Assembly: GCA_013398175.1 (NCBI GenBank) | Contig: VZRZ01006842.1 | Coordinates: forward strand, 2,009,498 to 2,073,497 | Source of the DNA: Climacteris rufus | Taxonomy: Eukaryota > Chordata > Aves > Passeriformes > Climacteridae | Length of the DNA: 64,000 nucleotides | Reading direction: 5' to 3' | Shown here: positions 21,807-34,200 of the stretch, piece after piece | Position numbering within the stretch: the stretch's first letter is position 1 | Layout: every line of letters begins with the position of its first letter | Translations under genes and position numbers: made by a program | Notes under the pieces: generated by a model | Database searches by the model: none | What the model saw: only the letters and a program-made list of their open reading frames with translations | What the model was told of the DNA's origin: nothing

Positions 21807-24244
21807 CTAAGAAAAAGTATATCTGAAAAGGTCACTTGTGTTTAAGCTGCAATAATATCTAATTTCAACACTATATTATTACAATTTCAAAATTAAAAAA
21901 TACTGAAACAGAAAAATTTTCCTAAGGAAACACACCAGTTTGGCCTTTAGTCTCCCATCAGCTATCCGTAGCAGGTAAGACACATAACAGGCAAGCATTA
22001 AATATTAAACATTTGAAATTTCCCCAAAGACTTCCACTTTCATATATAGGTGGAGAACATAGCTGTAGAAAATTATCTTGAATGAACCATAAGGAATTTT
22101 AATTGAATTTTTTTCTGTTAATAGTATTTCTATACAAAAGAAATAATACTTGAAAATAAAACATTACACGTAATTAACATTTTATGAAGTACAACATTAA
22201 TTATGCATGTAGAAATTAGTGGTACTTCTAGAGTTCTTTGGTTTTCACTGATTACATTTTTATAGCTGAGGACTAAGTTTGTTCTGGTTTTAGTTACACA
22301 AAATTATGAGGGAAAGATTATGTTATGGAATTAATCTTCTTGATCTATAACAATATCAATTACACAAGTTAATAGTCTGTGTCATAGCCTTGATGTCTTC
22401 TCAAGATTTTTTATTTTTTGAGAGGTTTTCTTCAGTCCTGTGCAGGCTCATGACTACATAACATATATTTCTATGTTTCTTCCATATTTTCTAAAATTTT
22501 ATCGTAAAATTCAGAAAGGTTGAAGAAATTATAACAGAACTATATAACTATTTATTATAACAGAAAGTACACACTTCCTATGTTACAAATAGATAAAAAT
22601 TGCCATTTCCATTCAAATTTCTCTCTAAGAATCTATTGTACACTTCTATTAAGGAACAACTATTCCACATAACAAAGTTTTTTATTTACTCTTCAAGTGA
22701 TTATGGAAGTTTTGGAGGTGGATGACCTAATTTCTCTTAAGAAACTAAAATGTGATAAAGAGCAACACTTGCAAAGCAGAACTAATCCACTTATATTTTT
22801 ATCCAAACACATGCATGTGCCATGATACAAATCAGACTCCAACCCAGGGAACATACAAATCATTAGTAATTAAGTCCTCAACTCTGTGTTGCACAGTGGC
22901 TGCCTAATCACCTTCAGCAAAACAGATCTGGAAAGCTTAGCTTGGCATGCAGCAAACCGTTTTGCAGTATCTCCATTTTTAAATTGCTATTAGAGGGGTG
23001 TAATTTCTGTATCCATATGAACACTGACTATGCCAGTGCTCCTCAGGGGACCTCGCAGACCAGAGACAGACCAAAGTTTTGCAGTTCCAAATTGCAAAGA
23101 AACAAAACAGGTTACCAAAATACAGGAATTTATTCTGAAGGGAACTTTGTTAGTTGCCTTTACAACTGGGGGTTGAAGCATGCTCATGCAATATTTTGTC
23201 AGGACATGACAAAGCTTCAGAAAACTTTGTCCTACTGAGAAGTCACGTTTCCCTAGTAAAATAATTGATTCGGATTAGATGGTTTTAATAATTCTCTCTT
23301 TCACCAGTTTTGGATTTTTTGCTACAAAACTAGATTGCAGAAGTGGTTACTAATTCTGGGAGCCCTTCCAAAATTAGGTAAGGGGGCATTTAGTACTGAA
23401 AGTGCGTAACTGTCGCAGTAACAACATGAAAGAAGGAGACAGACGCCTGTTGAGCAAAGAACAAACTGCGGGCCGGACCTCCACTCATCTTTATTTTATA
23501 TGTGTCTTATAAACCACTGTGGGTTGGAGGAGACAAAGAGCCTCCCCTCAATCACACTGGTCAAAGGAAATGTCCATCAAACTTCTGTGCCCAGGAGAAA
23601 GGAACGTAAATAAAAAGATACCATTACAATAACATGGCTATGTTTACAGAGAATGTGTGAGAACTAGTTACAAAAGAATGAAAACATCAGAACTGCAAAA
23701 CTCAGGGCAACATGTAATAAGACTTTTTTTTTACAATTTTGAATCTCTTAATAGTGGTCTATAGAACATCCACAGTATCTGGAATGTGACAATTCAGCTT
23801 TAGTTCAGAAATAACGAAATATATAATTTTGAGTCCCTTCCCTTGAATATTCAGTCTTTTTTGACTCAGCTTCTAATATTTGACCATTTCTATGCATGTG
23901 TTCAATTATCAAAGTGAAAGCTTTCTAGAGAATAAGGATATGGCACAGATGACTCCAAAAATACTTCTAAGAATTCCTTAATAGACGTTGACATACACAA
24001 ATGATGTGTGTTGTGTACAACAAAACACAATCATGGTTTTTATTATGGATGTGTAATTATTAAATTACTAGTATGCATGTAGCAAACTAACAGTGATAGA
24101 AATGGCCAAGTTAGTATACTATTACAATCTTGGCCTGCAGTCATTTATTGGAAGAGCTAACAATATGCATACAGTATGTATACATATATAATATCCATCA
24201 TTTATTTTAAGACCACTGTAATCTGAACTACAGAAGTTTCCTAC
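21807..24244 (-). other. NAV3: NAV3 intron C-D (2.4 kb)
   Basis: Intron between exons C and D. It contains the minus-strand LTR at 23411-23712. No coding sequence is visible in the rest. Confidence 0.8.
23411..23712 (-). mobile_element. Solo LTR, about 302 bp, ERVK-like (copy 1)
   Basis: Read on the minus strand the element runs from TGTTGCCCTGAGTTTTGCAG to ACTGCGACA, with TG...CA ends. It contains GGTTTATAAGACACATATAA, a TATA region after a CCAAC/CCAAT-like site. The flanks cgtaac (23405-23410) and tgtaat (23713-23718) agree at four of six bases and differ only by C/T changes, consistent with a decayed 6-bp target duplication of the ERVK class. A clear relative lies on the plus strand at 55167-55463. 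No internal viral genes are present. It lies in the same orientation as NAV3, so its promoter or polyadenylation signals could in principle act on the gene. Confidence 0.75.
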
Positions 24245-24521
24245 CTGGGGTCTTGAGTGCACTTGTTCCTGCTTTGTGCCTCGACTGAGTTGTTCCTACT
24301 TGTGCAGTCATTCCTCTCCTCCAAGATCCAGTCTGTGATACAGAGAGAGATGTTTTCTGCCCCCCCTTCTCTGACTCTTCAGACAGCCCCGAAGGAAGGC
24401 CTTTCCACTTGCCACTGCTGTCTGCACTGCTGTCAAAGTCTTCCTCAGGTTTCTTCAGTTCTTCAGTGCTGCCCCAAGTCTCATTGTCCGTAACTGAGCG
24501 CTTCTCCAAGTCTGTCTTCAG
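24245..24521 (-). CDS. NAV3: NAV3 exon C (277 nt)
   Basis: The exon starts after acceptor CTCTTGTAG at 24521 and ends at donor CCCCAG|GTAGG. It enters in phase 0 with LKTDLEKRSVTDNETWGS, runs 92 codons through an acidic stretch (TEELKKPEEDFDSS), then the conserved SLSVSQTGSWRRGM, and ends ALKTP plus one base (G) of a glycine codon, leaving in phase 1. The order acidic stretch, then SVSQTGSWRRGM, then basic AGTSALKTPG, matches the NAV3 family. The segment is hydrophilic and probably disordered. It leads from the Ser/Asp-rich linker into the basic microtubule-binding region encoded by exon D. Relative to the human protein as remembered, the stretch after RRGMTAQ differs by several residues, which fits a fast-evolving linker. 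Confidence 0.93.
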
Positions 24522-25357
24522 CTACAAGAGATTTGCATGAAAAATCGTCAGTCCTAGCATCTCCATTATTTGCTGACTTCTTAAATCAGATTAGGGGAAG
24601 ACAATAAGCACATTGGTCCATTTGCAGCAAGGGCCACAGAAACTTTCCTTCTAAAACATTAGTATCCTGAGTCAAAAAGTTTAAAAATACACCCATTTGG
24701 GGATAACATTTATCTTTTTTTCATTTTTAAAATCTTTCATCTCTTTCCTCCCTCTTAGAAAACTATACTTAAGTGAAACATAATTTACTCTAATAATCAG
24801 TGGTTCTATTCTGTTGTTCCTGAACTCCAACTGAAGTAAGTTCAGACCTGAATCACTGTGCTGAGAGGTTTTACTAAAAGTTTGGGCGAGGGAATTCGTA
24901 AATATACTACTAAAATCACCTCAGTCTGGCTTCTTGCCTTTTCCTACCTGAGCCTTGCAGTGACTGAATTAAGAGTATTGCTCTAACAGAACAGAGTACG
25001 TTGTGCCACCAGTGAGCAAGGATAGCATCTTCAGCAATATTATTCATGCCACAGCTAATGGCTTTTTTACTGGTCTGTCTCCACAGAAATGAATTGTTTC
25101 CAACAAGTAACTCTCACTAGCTATATCAGCTAACAGAGCAGCAGAGAGACTTACACCAGCACTACTCATCTGTGGTGTGGGCTCACGCTCCCTCTGAAAC
25201 TCAGACCCATGCGGAGGATGAACCAGTGAGGACCTAACCCCCCTGTGGCATCTGCCTTCCCCAAGGCATGCTGATAAGGGAGTGCTCCAAGGAGCAGCCC
25301 AACAAGACAGGCAATGTAGAAGCTGTGAAAGTGGCTTAAATAGAAACAGCGACTGAC

Positions 25358-25471
25358 CCTACTCTGTGTTTCACAATACTGCCGTTCTTTGGGCTGACAG
25401 GCTGTTCGCTGTAATCTTCCTTCTGCATTTTCGTGCAGCCTTCTGACCTCAGCCTCAGGTCTTATTTGCAT
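25358..25471 (-). CDS. Candidate alternative first coding exon of NAV3 (speculative)
   Basis: On the minus strand an ATG at 25471 opens 38 codons, MQIRPEAEVRRLHENAEGRL followed by QRTACQPKERQYCETQSR, up to AGG|GTCAGT, a possible donor at 25357. The exit phase is 0, which is the entry phase of exon C downstream, so splicing to LKTDLEKRSV would be in frame. The exact POU octamer ATGCAAAT overlaps the start codon (25464-25471), and the patch is richer in GC than its surroundings. Against it: the donor has C at +3; I do not recognise the peptide; a phase match has a one-in-three chance; and B-to-C already reproduces the known protein. Without transcript evidence it stays a guess. Confidence 0.18.
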
Positions 25472-25760
25472 ATCACCATCTCACGAGTGCTGCTTGCCTC
25501 TGCCCCTCTTTAACAGCAAAAATATGGTGCTGCTCTCAGGTATCACCAGCCTAAGAAGGGCTGTAAAATGGATCACATTGAGGGACAGGCTATTCATTAT
25601 TCTGTGCTGTCACAGCTCCTTCACCACAGAGACCCCTCTGCGGCTCTTTCCTAGGCACTGCTGTTGTAAGTAGGACTAACACCGATTAGATGACTGACAC
25701 GATAATCAGTTCCTGTTTACATATTTGTCATTGGAGGTGTACAAAATGCAAAAGCTCTCT

Positions 25761-25829
25761 GCATTTCCATAATTACATATTTCCATAATTATGCATTTCC
25801 ATAATTATATTTCCAATATTACATATTTG
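25761..25829 (+). repeat. Short AT-rich tandem repeat, unit about 15-18 bp
   Basis: The unit catttccataattat is repeated about three to four times with small changes (GCATTTCCATAATTACAT, ATTTCCATAATTATGC, ATTTCCATAATTATAT, then a decayed TTTCCAATATTACAT). It looks like a local minisatellite-like expansion in the intron. Confidence 0.7.
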
Positions 25830-27769
25830 GAGATGCTAACACAAATAATGGGTAAGGATTAAGGGAAAAAAAGCCCAAACAAATATCTACAAAAATATTG
25901 CAGGGTCCTTCAAAAGAGAATTTTCATTACATTTATTGTTACAACATGTGTAACATGTAACAACATGCTTACAGACCTTTCCCCATAAATAAATGGCTGT
26001 AAACATATAGTTATACATTTTTAAAGCAAACTGCATAATTTCAGAGAAAAGAATAATACGATACTTTCCAACAGCCTCTCTTCACCGTTACGATTTTTAA
26101 ATAAGAAAACAACAACAAAAGATGCAATTTCTGACAGTCTATAGCCACCTCTCACCGCTCCAATCATTTAAAAAGTCTGAGAAAGGGATCTCTGTGTTGC
26201 ATGAGTATATCTTACACCGGGAGAACTGCTAGAAAAATGAATATTCTGTTCATCTCAGCTTCTGACTAAGATTGCCAGCTAGCATAGAGTACAGTGAGTT
26301 CTGCTTAATCTGTCTGGTAAAGGTATACTTGATTAAGGTCTGTTCCTAGATTTCATAACATAAAGCAACTCTGGAATTAAGGTAAAATTTGAATATGTGC
26401 AGCATCTCTGTCTGTTGCTGAACAATTTGCAAATAGAACAGAGGCTTATAGAGCAGCTAGAACATTACATCATTTGAATGAAAAAAGAAAAAGGAAACAA
26501 AACACAAAGAGTTAAATAGTCAGCTTGAGATTTCCCAGTCCTGTGATTACGCAGTGGAACAAGTAAGCCAGAACTAGATGGACATCACTGCTGTGAAAGG
26601 GAAGAGGCTGTTCTGCAGTTAGCAACCATGGAAGAGACTGTTGGACAGGGAAAGGAAATGGTAAAGGCTGAAGAATGTTGGCATTTGTGTATCTTTGCAT
26701 GAGTCCAGCACTGGCCTGATTCCTGTCCTGTTGGAGATTAAAGTAATTTTCATTCCAAAAGTAACTATATTGTCTGGAGGAAACGACAAATACGTATTTT
26801 TCTCCTGCTCACAAAGTCTGCTACAACATACATCTACAAAACAGACCTCTGAATTGCAGACACTGGCTGCCTGCAAGAGTCTAAATGGAATCAGAAGTGT
26901 CAGTCTTGTGTCCTGAATACTTGACATCAAATCACTGGTGGCAACCACTCTTTGTCTATGCTGAGTGTTCAGATTTGAAGTTCCCTGTTTGTAAACAGGA
27001 GATGACATGGCAGAGAGTACTCTTCCATAGGGACAAATTTTTTTGCTTTTATTTCTTTTTTGGGGGAATCAAGTCCTGCAAGCATTCTGTATTGACCTTT
27101 CCATCCCATGCAATTTGGAGGGGAGCTGGGAACAAATGCCTGGATACCAGGCACAAGAGTTTTACATACACAGACACACACATATATGTATTAAGTTTGT
27201 GGCTGCGTGCTATTCAGAACTCTATTTTGACACTGTGCATTATCAGCTTGCATTGACAATTTCATCCCTGGACCTAAGTGGGGAGAAGAGAATCTCTGCC
27301 ATCTGTGGGTTCCTCTAGGAAAGAACGGGGAAAGGACAGTATAGACTATATATTTCTTCCCTGATATGTTTCAGTTCATAAACGACAAAAAATATATTAT
27401 TTAAACTGTGCTATGTGTTGAAAGAGATACTCCAAATGAGCTGAAGTGAGTAAAAATCCACCCATCAGAGATCCAGCCATATTGCATTTGTTTTGTGTTA
27501 GGGGACAGCAGGGGCTGGGACCAGTGGGGGCTCCCTCAGGGCAGGCAGAGCTGGGTCTCGCCAGCCAGCACCTTCAGCAGTGTTGTGTGCCCTGGGAGTG
27601 GGGAACTTGAGACGTCAGCTCACAGCCCAAGGTTGGATCAATGAGGTCTATGGGCTTGCATTCAGGTATAATAGAGGATTTTGTAAAATATGAGTATTTC
27701 ATTTGTTTCAGAGGCATTGATACTAAACCTTTTCTTTTGTTATCCTGCATGCAATGAAAAGCTACTCAC

Positions 27770-27908
27770 CTGGGCGTGAGTGTTCTTCCTTGAAGAGGCT
27801 GTTATGTTGGAATAAGAGCTGACAGATGAGGTGGTATTCAAATCATCTGTGCTGAGGTTGTCAAGAGTGTCACTGAGGCCACTGCTAACTGAGCTGCTGT
27901 CATCCCAG
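27770..27908 (-). CDS. NAV3: NAV3 exon B (139 nt)
   Basis: Acceptor TTCTCTGCAG and donor CCCAG|GTGAGTAGC, both strong, enclose 139 nt. The first base C completes the serine split from exon A. Then 46 codons run WDDSSSVSSGLSDTLDNLST, followed by DDLNTTSSVSSYSNITASSR and KNTHAQ, ending in phase 0. The serine/threonine/aspartate-rich composition is typical of the low-complexity linker of navigator proteins and offers many possible phosphorylation sites. The WDDSSSVSSGLSDTLDN block is highly characteristic of NAV3. It lies only 313 bp downstream of exon A, the shortest intron of the set. The human protein continues from this point directly into the sequence encoded by exon C, which supports the B-to-C splice. 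Function is inferred from the family. No catalytic motif is expected here. Confidence 0.92.
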
Positions 27909-28221
27909 CTGCAGAGAAAAGAGCACATCTACTTTACATACTGTGTTTCAATAGGCAGAAAGCATCTCAAAATCAATAGATGCGATTCTTATTTGTCAAG
28001 AGATTTACCAGGAAGTTTTTGGTGAAATTTCCTAAGATACAATGAATATTATTTTCAGACTTTTAAACTAACAGTCAAGTAGTTGCTTGTTCAATTAATG
28101 AAAGATGCAGGTGTCCTTATAAAATTATGATCAGGTCTAAATGTAAGTCATTAAAACAGTTTGTTTCATGCTTCATTGCAATCACATTCAGTACACTGGC
28201 AGAGAAATCCATTAAGCCTAC
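27909..28221 (-). other. NAV3: NAV3 intron A-B (313 bp)
   Basis: Short intron between exons A and B with canonical GT and AG ends. Nothing else is seen. Confidence 0.85.
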
Positions 28222-28280
28222 CTGGTATTGCTAGCCAAAACATTATTAATATCTTGGAGAAGACCTGATGAATTTCCAGA
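28222..28280 (-). CDS. NAV3: NAV3 exon A (59 nt), most 5' exon in the window
   Basis: Read on the minus strand, this 59-nt exon is bounded by an acceptor ending TTTTATGTAG and a donor CCAG|GTAGGC. It encodes SGNSSGLLQDINNVLASNT plus two bases (AG) of a serine codon completed by the next exon, so it enters in phase 0 and leaves in phase 2. The motif LLQDINNVLA followed across the junction by SWDDSSSVSSGLSD matches the central part of neuron navigator 3 as I remember the human protein. NAV3 is a large cytoskeletal protein of neurons that binds microtubules and follows their growing plus ends. This piece falls in the disordered part between the N-terminal calponin-homology domain and the central microtubule-binding region. 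The exon that precedes it is not in the window. The short helix-like LLQDINNVL is the only non-disordered-looking segment here. Confidence 0.88.
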
Positions 28281-31200
28281 CTACATAAAAATAAAAGGAG
28301 TATCTCTTCTTCAGTATCTCTGATCTACTAATCAACTGTTAGCAGGAAGCCAGCATTTCCAAAAGTTTTATTTTCTTGACATAAGTCTTTGTGTAGTGGG
28401 TGCACTGTCATCAAAACAGGAATCCCTGAGAATACAGTCACTGGAGTTGTCAGAGAACACGTTATACATCTCTGAAGAAATGCAGGCTGTCAACTGTTTT
28501 GTTTTGGCAGATTGAGGCAGAGGATGCAAACCAGAGAAAGGCTACTCTTACAGAAATGTCATTAGCAACTCTCACAAAGTAACTTGCAGCAACTCTGCAA
28601 GAAGGGAGGTTGATCTGTGTTTGTCAGACTAAAGAATTGCTTCTCTATGGCATTACATTTTGACTTTTATCTTATTTCCATATACAATGTTGTACTCCCA
28701 GTTTTGCTACATCTCCACCTGTTAATCTTGTTTTGGATTATTCCCAGGCCGAAAGTTTGGAAAAAAAAATTACTTCATCACTTTCAACGGGATTAATCTC
28801 CTAAAGTTTTAGCCATATAAAAGTTAGGCATCTCATTTAAGATATCCTCCTAAGGTGCCCTCTCTAACATATATAAAAAGCAGCCTCCTTTAGGAGGTAA
28901 TTCATCCTGCCTTAAAATGTCCCAGGTTTGTGGGATAAACTGTCCGTTGACGGTGCCTCTTTATGTCTTTTCCTCTCCTGGAGAGGAGAGGGTTGATAAA
29001 GCCTCTTCTAGACATATAACTTCTAGAAAGACAAAGCTAAGTGTTTATACATGCAGATAAAGTGCAAAATACAAGAGAGTGCATAGTATCCTTGTTTTGC
29101 TGTAGCCTCAATCACAGAGTCAAATTAAAGCTCAGTATTATTGCTACTAGCCATTCAGAGCAAACAGGAAAAATATCTGTGAATCCTGATTTTACATTTG
29201 GAGTTTTGGGAGACAATAGTGAACTGCATGGTACAAAATGTGTGCTGATGTACCAGAAAGTTCAGTGCAGTGGTCTTGTTATCATAGCAACTGCAGCAAG
29301 CATTACCTTCCTTTTGTGAAAGGTAGAAAATCACATTAGTAAGCCAGCTCAGTGACAAGATAAACATATTTCTGAGGGCAAGAGTTTACTATAGTGCTGC
29401 ACTTTCCACCATTGAGTACAATGACTGCAAATAAATATGTCTTCTGCTACATTTCCAGGCTATGAACACCCAAGTGATTTAATAATGAAATTATAATATC
29501 ATACATTATAGGCTGTCCACATTAATCTAAGAACCATCTCTGAAGAACTAGTTATTTATGCTTTCTGTATTTTTCAATGTCTAATGTGATACATAATTTC
29601 ATTGATGCTAAAAACCCATTGTTAAAATGCTGTGTACCACATGGGAATACACCTTAAGAACAGTGTTAAGACTGAGAAACTTAAAGATGGATAAAAACAT
29701 AAATAATATTAAATGTAATTAGGTTGTGTGAAATATAATATTACTCACTAATAACTACATCTTACAAAAGAAAAAAATGACCATAAGCCAGATCCAAAAT
29801 TATATATATATTCTGTTGCTTCCAGAAGCAACAGGATCTATTAATGCAAGATATTCATGTCAAATAATATTTGACCATAATTTTTCTGAGTCTACCTAAG
29901 ACCCTGGGTACCAAATTTCATCCTGTTTCCCCATGTCTCTTTGTTATTTTATTATATTTTAATTTTTGGTACTTCATTTTGTGCTTCTCTTTCTCTGTAA
30001 GAAGATTCACATTTTCTAAATTTTGAAACAGTTCAGCTGATTCACAAAATGTAACTATGTTCTCTACAGCCAAAGTTTTCAGGCAGTAATTACTATGATC
30101 ATGTTTCCTTTCTATTATGGCTTCTCTGTGGTGTTTCACTCTCATCACACCTCACTCACCAGTGGATTATCAGTGGGTTCTGGGAACACTCATGGCCATC
30201 TTGTAAGTTGTATAATTATTCTGACACCTCCACTACTGACCTTTCAGTCATCACTGTATTTTTATGGATTTTTTTTTTTTCTTATGATAGCCATTCAAGA
30301 TGTTTTATAAATTTGGGGGCTTTCATACACCAAAATTTCTGCCAATATTCAGCATGCCTGTAAAACTCAGCTTTTTCTTCTGGAATATTCTAAGGACTGT
30401 TAGAGAAACTGATTCCAACTTGACACAATGTTTTGGACCAGCCTTTTAAAAAGACACGGTAAAAACAGAGAACTCCAACAGAACAGACCATATCGGCCAC
30501 CTTTTTGGCAATGAAGATTGTTGTTTCTATTTATTTTAATACATTGTCCAGAGTTGTTTTAACTTGCTCATGCAGCTAAAAATTTATATTTCAGTACTTA
30601 TTATTTCTACCTTTACAGATCTATTTCCCCAAATCTAGATAGTATAGTTGCTATCAAGTAAATATGTTTTGATAATGAAAATGCCTTATGGATAATTAAA
30701 AAAAAATTCTTGATGATTCATATTAATGTATACTTTAAACCAGAAAACACACAACAAAATATCTGATAAAACTAGATGTGCATCATTTTAAGATTGCAAA
30801 CCCATTCTTAGCAGTCTGCAGCAAATGCTCTCTGATTTTAGTTCTTGTTCCTCCTACCCTTTAGCAGAATAATATTCATCATATTTTAATATTCTGGCTA
30901 AGATTCATCTTTAATTTTCATTTTATCTTTCATTTACTTTTCTCTTTTTCACACATCCTACAGAGTCTATGACAGGTCAGGTTAGTACTGTTGCCTATTA
31001 ATGCCTAACGCCACTTTGCTTTTAAAAACCAAATTTTAGCTACTTTTAACATTGAAAAAATTTGCTTCTTTTATTTTTGCTTGGTGACAGCTTCAGGCCG
31101 GTATCTTTAAAAGAAAATGTCAACAAATGGTCTTCAGCTATCTGGAAGACTGAGACTAAGAGAAAAATGCCTTGTTTTGACAAGTTCTGGTAGCTTTTTC

Positions 31201-34200
31201 TTTGAGAAACCCCTGGATACCAAGAGGATCTGGAGAAGAACCTTGCTATTCAGCAAGCCATAATCTTCATATTAAGAATATTAACTTTGCTATTTTTAAG
31301 ATAAATCTTCCTAAATCTGGATAATTCATAACTCTCTTAAAAATCACTGCTTGCATGTGCCTGACAGAGATTGTTTTTTTCAGCACCTTAGCTCATTCTG
31401 CTTTGTCTGGGTTCAAAGAGGCAAACAGAGGACAAGCAAACAGCCCAGTAGTCACTGTTCTCACTGTGAATGCATATAACACCACAGTTTTTGATAACAC
31501 AACCACATACTATTTTTTTCTCCACAAATGTCTAATTAATTTAGTGCTTGTAACAGGTCTGCTTTAAGGATGAATCTGAATTTTGCATTAAAGAAAGATG
31601 TGTTCTATAATTTTCCAAACAAGTTGAAAGTTCTGTAACACAGGGACTATATGAAGCATGATTGAACCCTCTGGGGTACCAGACTCCCTGCAATCTGCAC
31701 AGTGACTGCATTAACGAACATTTTTTAATAAATTGGACACCAATAAAGAGCTTCTATTTTCCTTTAGAGCTTAGCATTTGACTTGCAAAGATTTAATGCA
31801 TAGAAGCGTGTGCTTTGAACCTACATTTTGCTGCAGGGATACCTTAAAATGTAGGTTGTTATCAACTCAAATAGCATGTCAAAACCCAGAACCTCTTTTT
31901 TGGCCTTACTATCACTGTACCTCAGCTTTACATCTGTAAGATGGACACAATACATGCACAAATGGTTAGCTTGATGGCCACTGTGTTACAGCTTTCATCC
32001 AGAAACATACCTCATGCCCTCTGACTTTGCCCAGACTCTTTGCAGTAATATTGCCAATATTCTTTCTGCTTAAATCTGTGTTTTCCTTTGATGTACTAGC
32101 TATGCCAATGAGATTATTTGCACTAGCTAAAACTCATCCCCTAATAATAGCCAGCATCTTTCAAATCTGAACCATTCTTGCTTGTTTTGAAGCAAGAAAT
32201 AACACCTCTGCTGGAGAAGGCTTCCACAGTCATTAAGGTGGCTATGAATATTGTATAGATCCCAGTGCTTTACAAATTGCTCCAAATGCTTCTAGCAAAA
32301 TTTCAACTCCTTGATCATATCAAGTACTCATAAATTTGAGAAACCCACAACTTGCCATCTACACAATTGGTTAGTCTCCACTGTCACTCTTTGTCTCACT
32401 TTCATTAGTGTGTGCTAGTACTGAAAAGATGTCATAATAATCCTCCCATTGACCTCCCTACCACAGTGTTCTGGAAATAGCAAGGTGTCTGAAGTCAAAA
32501 CACACAGTGTTTAACATCAGTATGTAGAGCTGAACAAAGATTATAAACACACTCCAACAAGTATTCCCTCAAACGGAAAGATAAATTGCACTCAGCTGTG
32601 CTCATGAAACTTTTTTGTTTGCTTTCCACAAATATCTGGGGTTTTTTCCTGAGTTCACTGAAGTATAAGAACCAAATTAGGAATATTTTGTACTAAATAA
32701 GACATTATTTCACACAGCAGGTGGACAAGCAATAAAGCTTTAGGGCGAAGATGCAATTAGGCTATAACATGAGGACTCGCAGAAAATATGCAACACATTT
32801 TTCTAGATTTTTGCATGGTATCTGAAAGCAAAAATGCACTGCATTAGGAGACTAATGAATCCTGAATGAATGTGACAAGAGAAAGTGGTATCAACAATCT
32901 GTATTAATTCCATGGATACCTAAAATATTTTCCTTTCAAAGCACTTGTTTCAGAAAATCAAAGCAGTCTAGCTGCAGACAAGACAAGACAGAGCACTCAG
33001 ACACACTCATTGTTCCTTCCACCCTTCCTGTTTCTACTTTCAGCATTTTCTTACGGGCCCTTAAATTTGCCAGCTTACTGAAGTCCACCATACTGATGAG
33101 CTGGGTTGATGCTTGGAATTTGTTTCAACACTGGCATACTTCACTAATTTTTGAGAACACCTCCAGCCAAAGTGCCCAAGTATGCAAATAAAAAAGCTTT
33201 TCACAAGATCATCAGACACATGAAGGCAGCAAGAATCCAATCAATGTGCTATCAAGAATGCCAGAAAATTATGGTTCCTTCAATGCATTCAGCCCCTGGC
33301 ATACTTTGACAAGTTGCTGGCATTGTTTTCTTTGGTTCATTACTCATTTTTGCAAACAGAAGCAGGAACGACAGCTTTCAAAAATACAGCTCTAGAAAAC
33401 AAAACCAAAACCTTTCCTCTTAAAGTATTCACTTAATCAGAATAACTATTCTCTCTGGTGAAGTTTGTAACTGAATGAAAATAGCACTTTGTCACATGCT
33501 TTGTACTGCATATGAAGAGCTTTAGACCACAGCAGTAGACACACATTCTTGTGTGTCTTGATTAGGAATGAGAAATCCTTAGTGACATTCTTCTTAATGC
33601 TAATGGAACTCACATATCCCCAGGGACTTGTGTATGGATTTGTGATTCAAGGAATCTGATCACATTTAGCAAAAGAACCTTCAGTGGCTTTTTATAGCAA
33701 CTTTGAGCTTTCAAACAGTGAAAACCTTTTTAAACACTTCTAAATCATTCATTGTCATGGCAGGTACATGCAAAGCAGTGCCCAAGTGTATTTCTACTGC
33801 TGAGGGGAATGGTCTTAGAGCACAAATAAAAAAAAAACAGAGATAATGACAAAAGAGTAACATTCGGAGCTAAACAGAAACTTGACTTCTGAATGTTTAA
33901 GGATCTACAAATCCATATTAAGAGCAGATCAATGGTGAGCAGTAAGGTGTTATCCCTTTCCCTGGCTGCACACTTTCCCTGCTGTTGTTGTTTTATGCCA
34001 ATGAATCCACAGAGGATACAGGTCTCCCTGTCCCTTTCTTAGAGCTTCTGGATGTCCCTACACAATTTTTCATAGAAACAGTAGAAGTATGAGAAATACC
34101 AGCAATTTCTGTGATTAGTATAGCATACTTCCATGTTTGCCAAATAAGATGCTAGTACACTAGTCTAGTGCAGAGGCTAGGACTAGGACATCCTCAGTTA

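Larger units (their letters stand above)
24522..27769 (-). other. NAV3: NAV3 intron B-C (3.2 kb)
   Basis: Intron between exons B and C. It contains a candidate alternative first exon at 25358-25471, a small tandem repeat at 25761-25829, a short CA/TA-rich run near 27168-27190 and a GC-richer patch near 27490-27640 with no recognisable gene. Confidence 0.75.

Noticed and set aside
21110..21826. 238-codon open frame on the plus strand
   Set aside because: It lies almost exactly opposite NAV3 exon D. The minus strand has clear homology and splice sites, so the plus frame is a shadow of its codon use.
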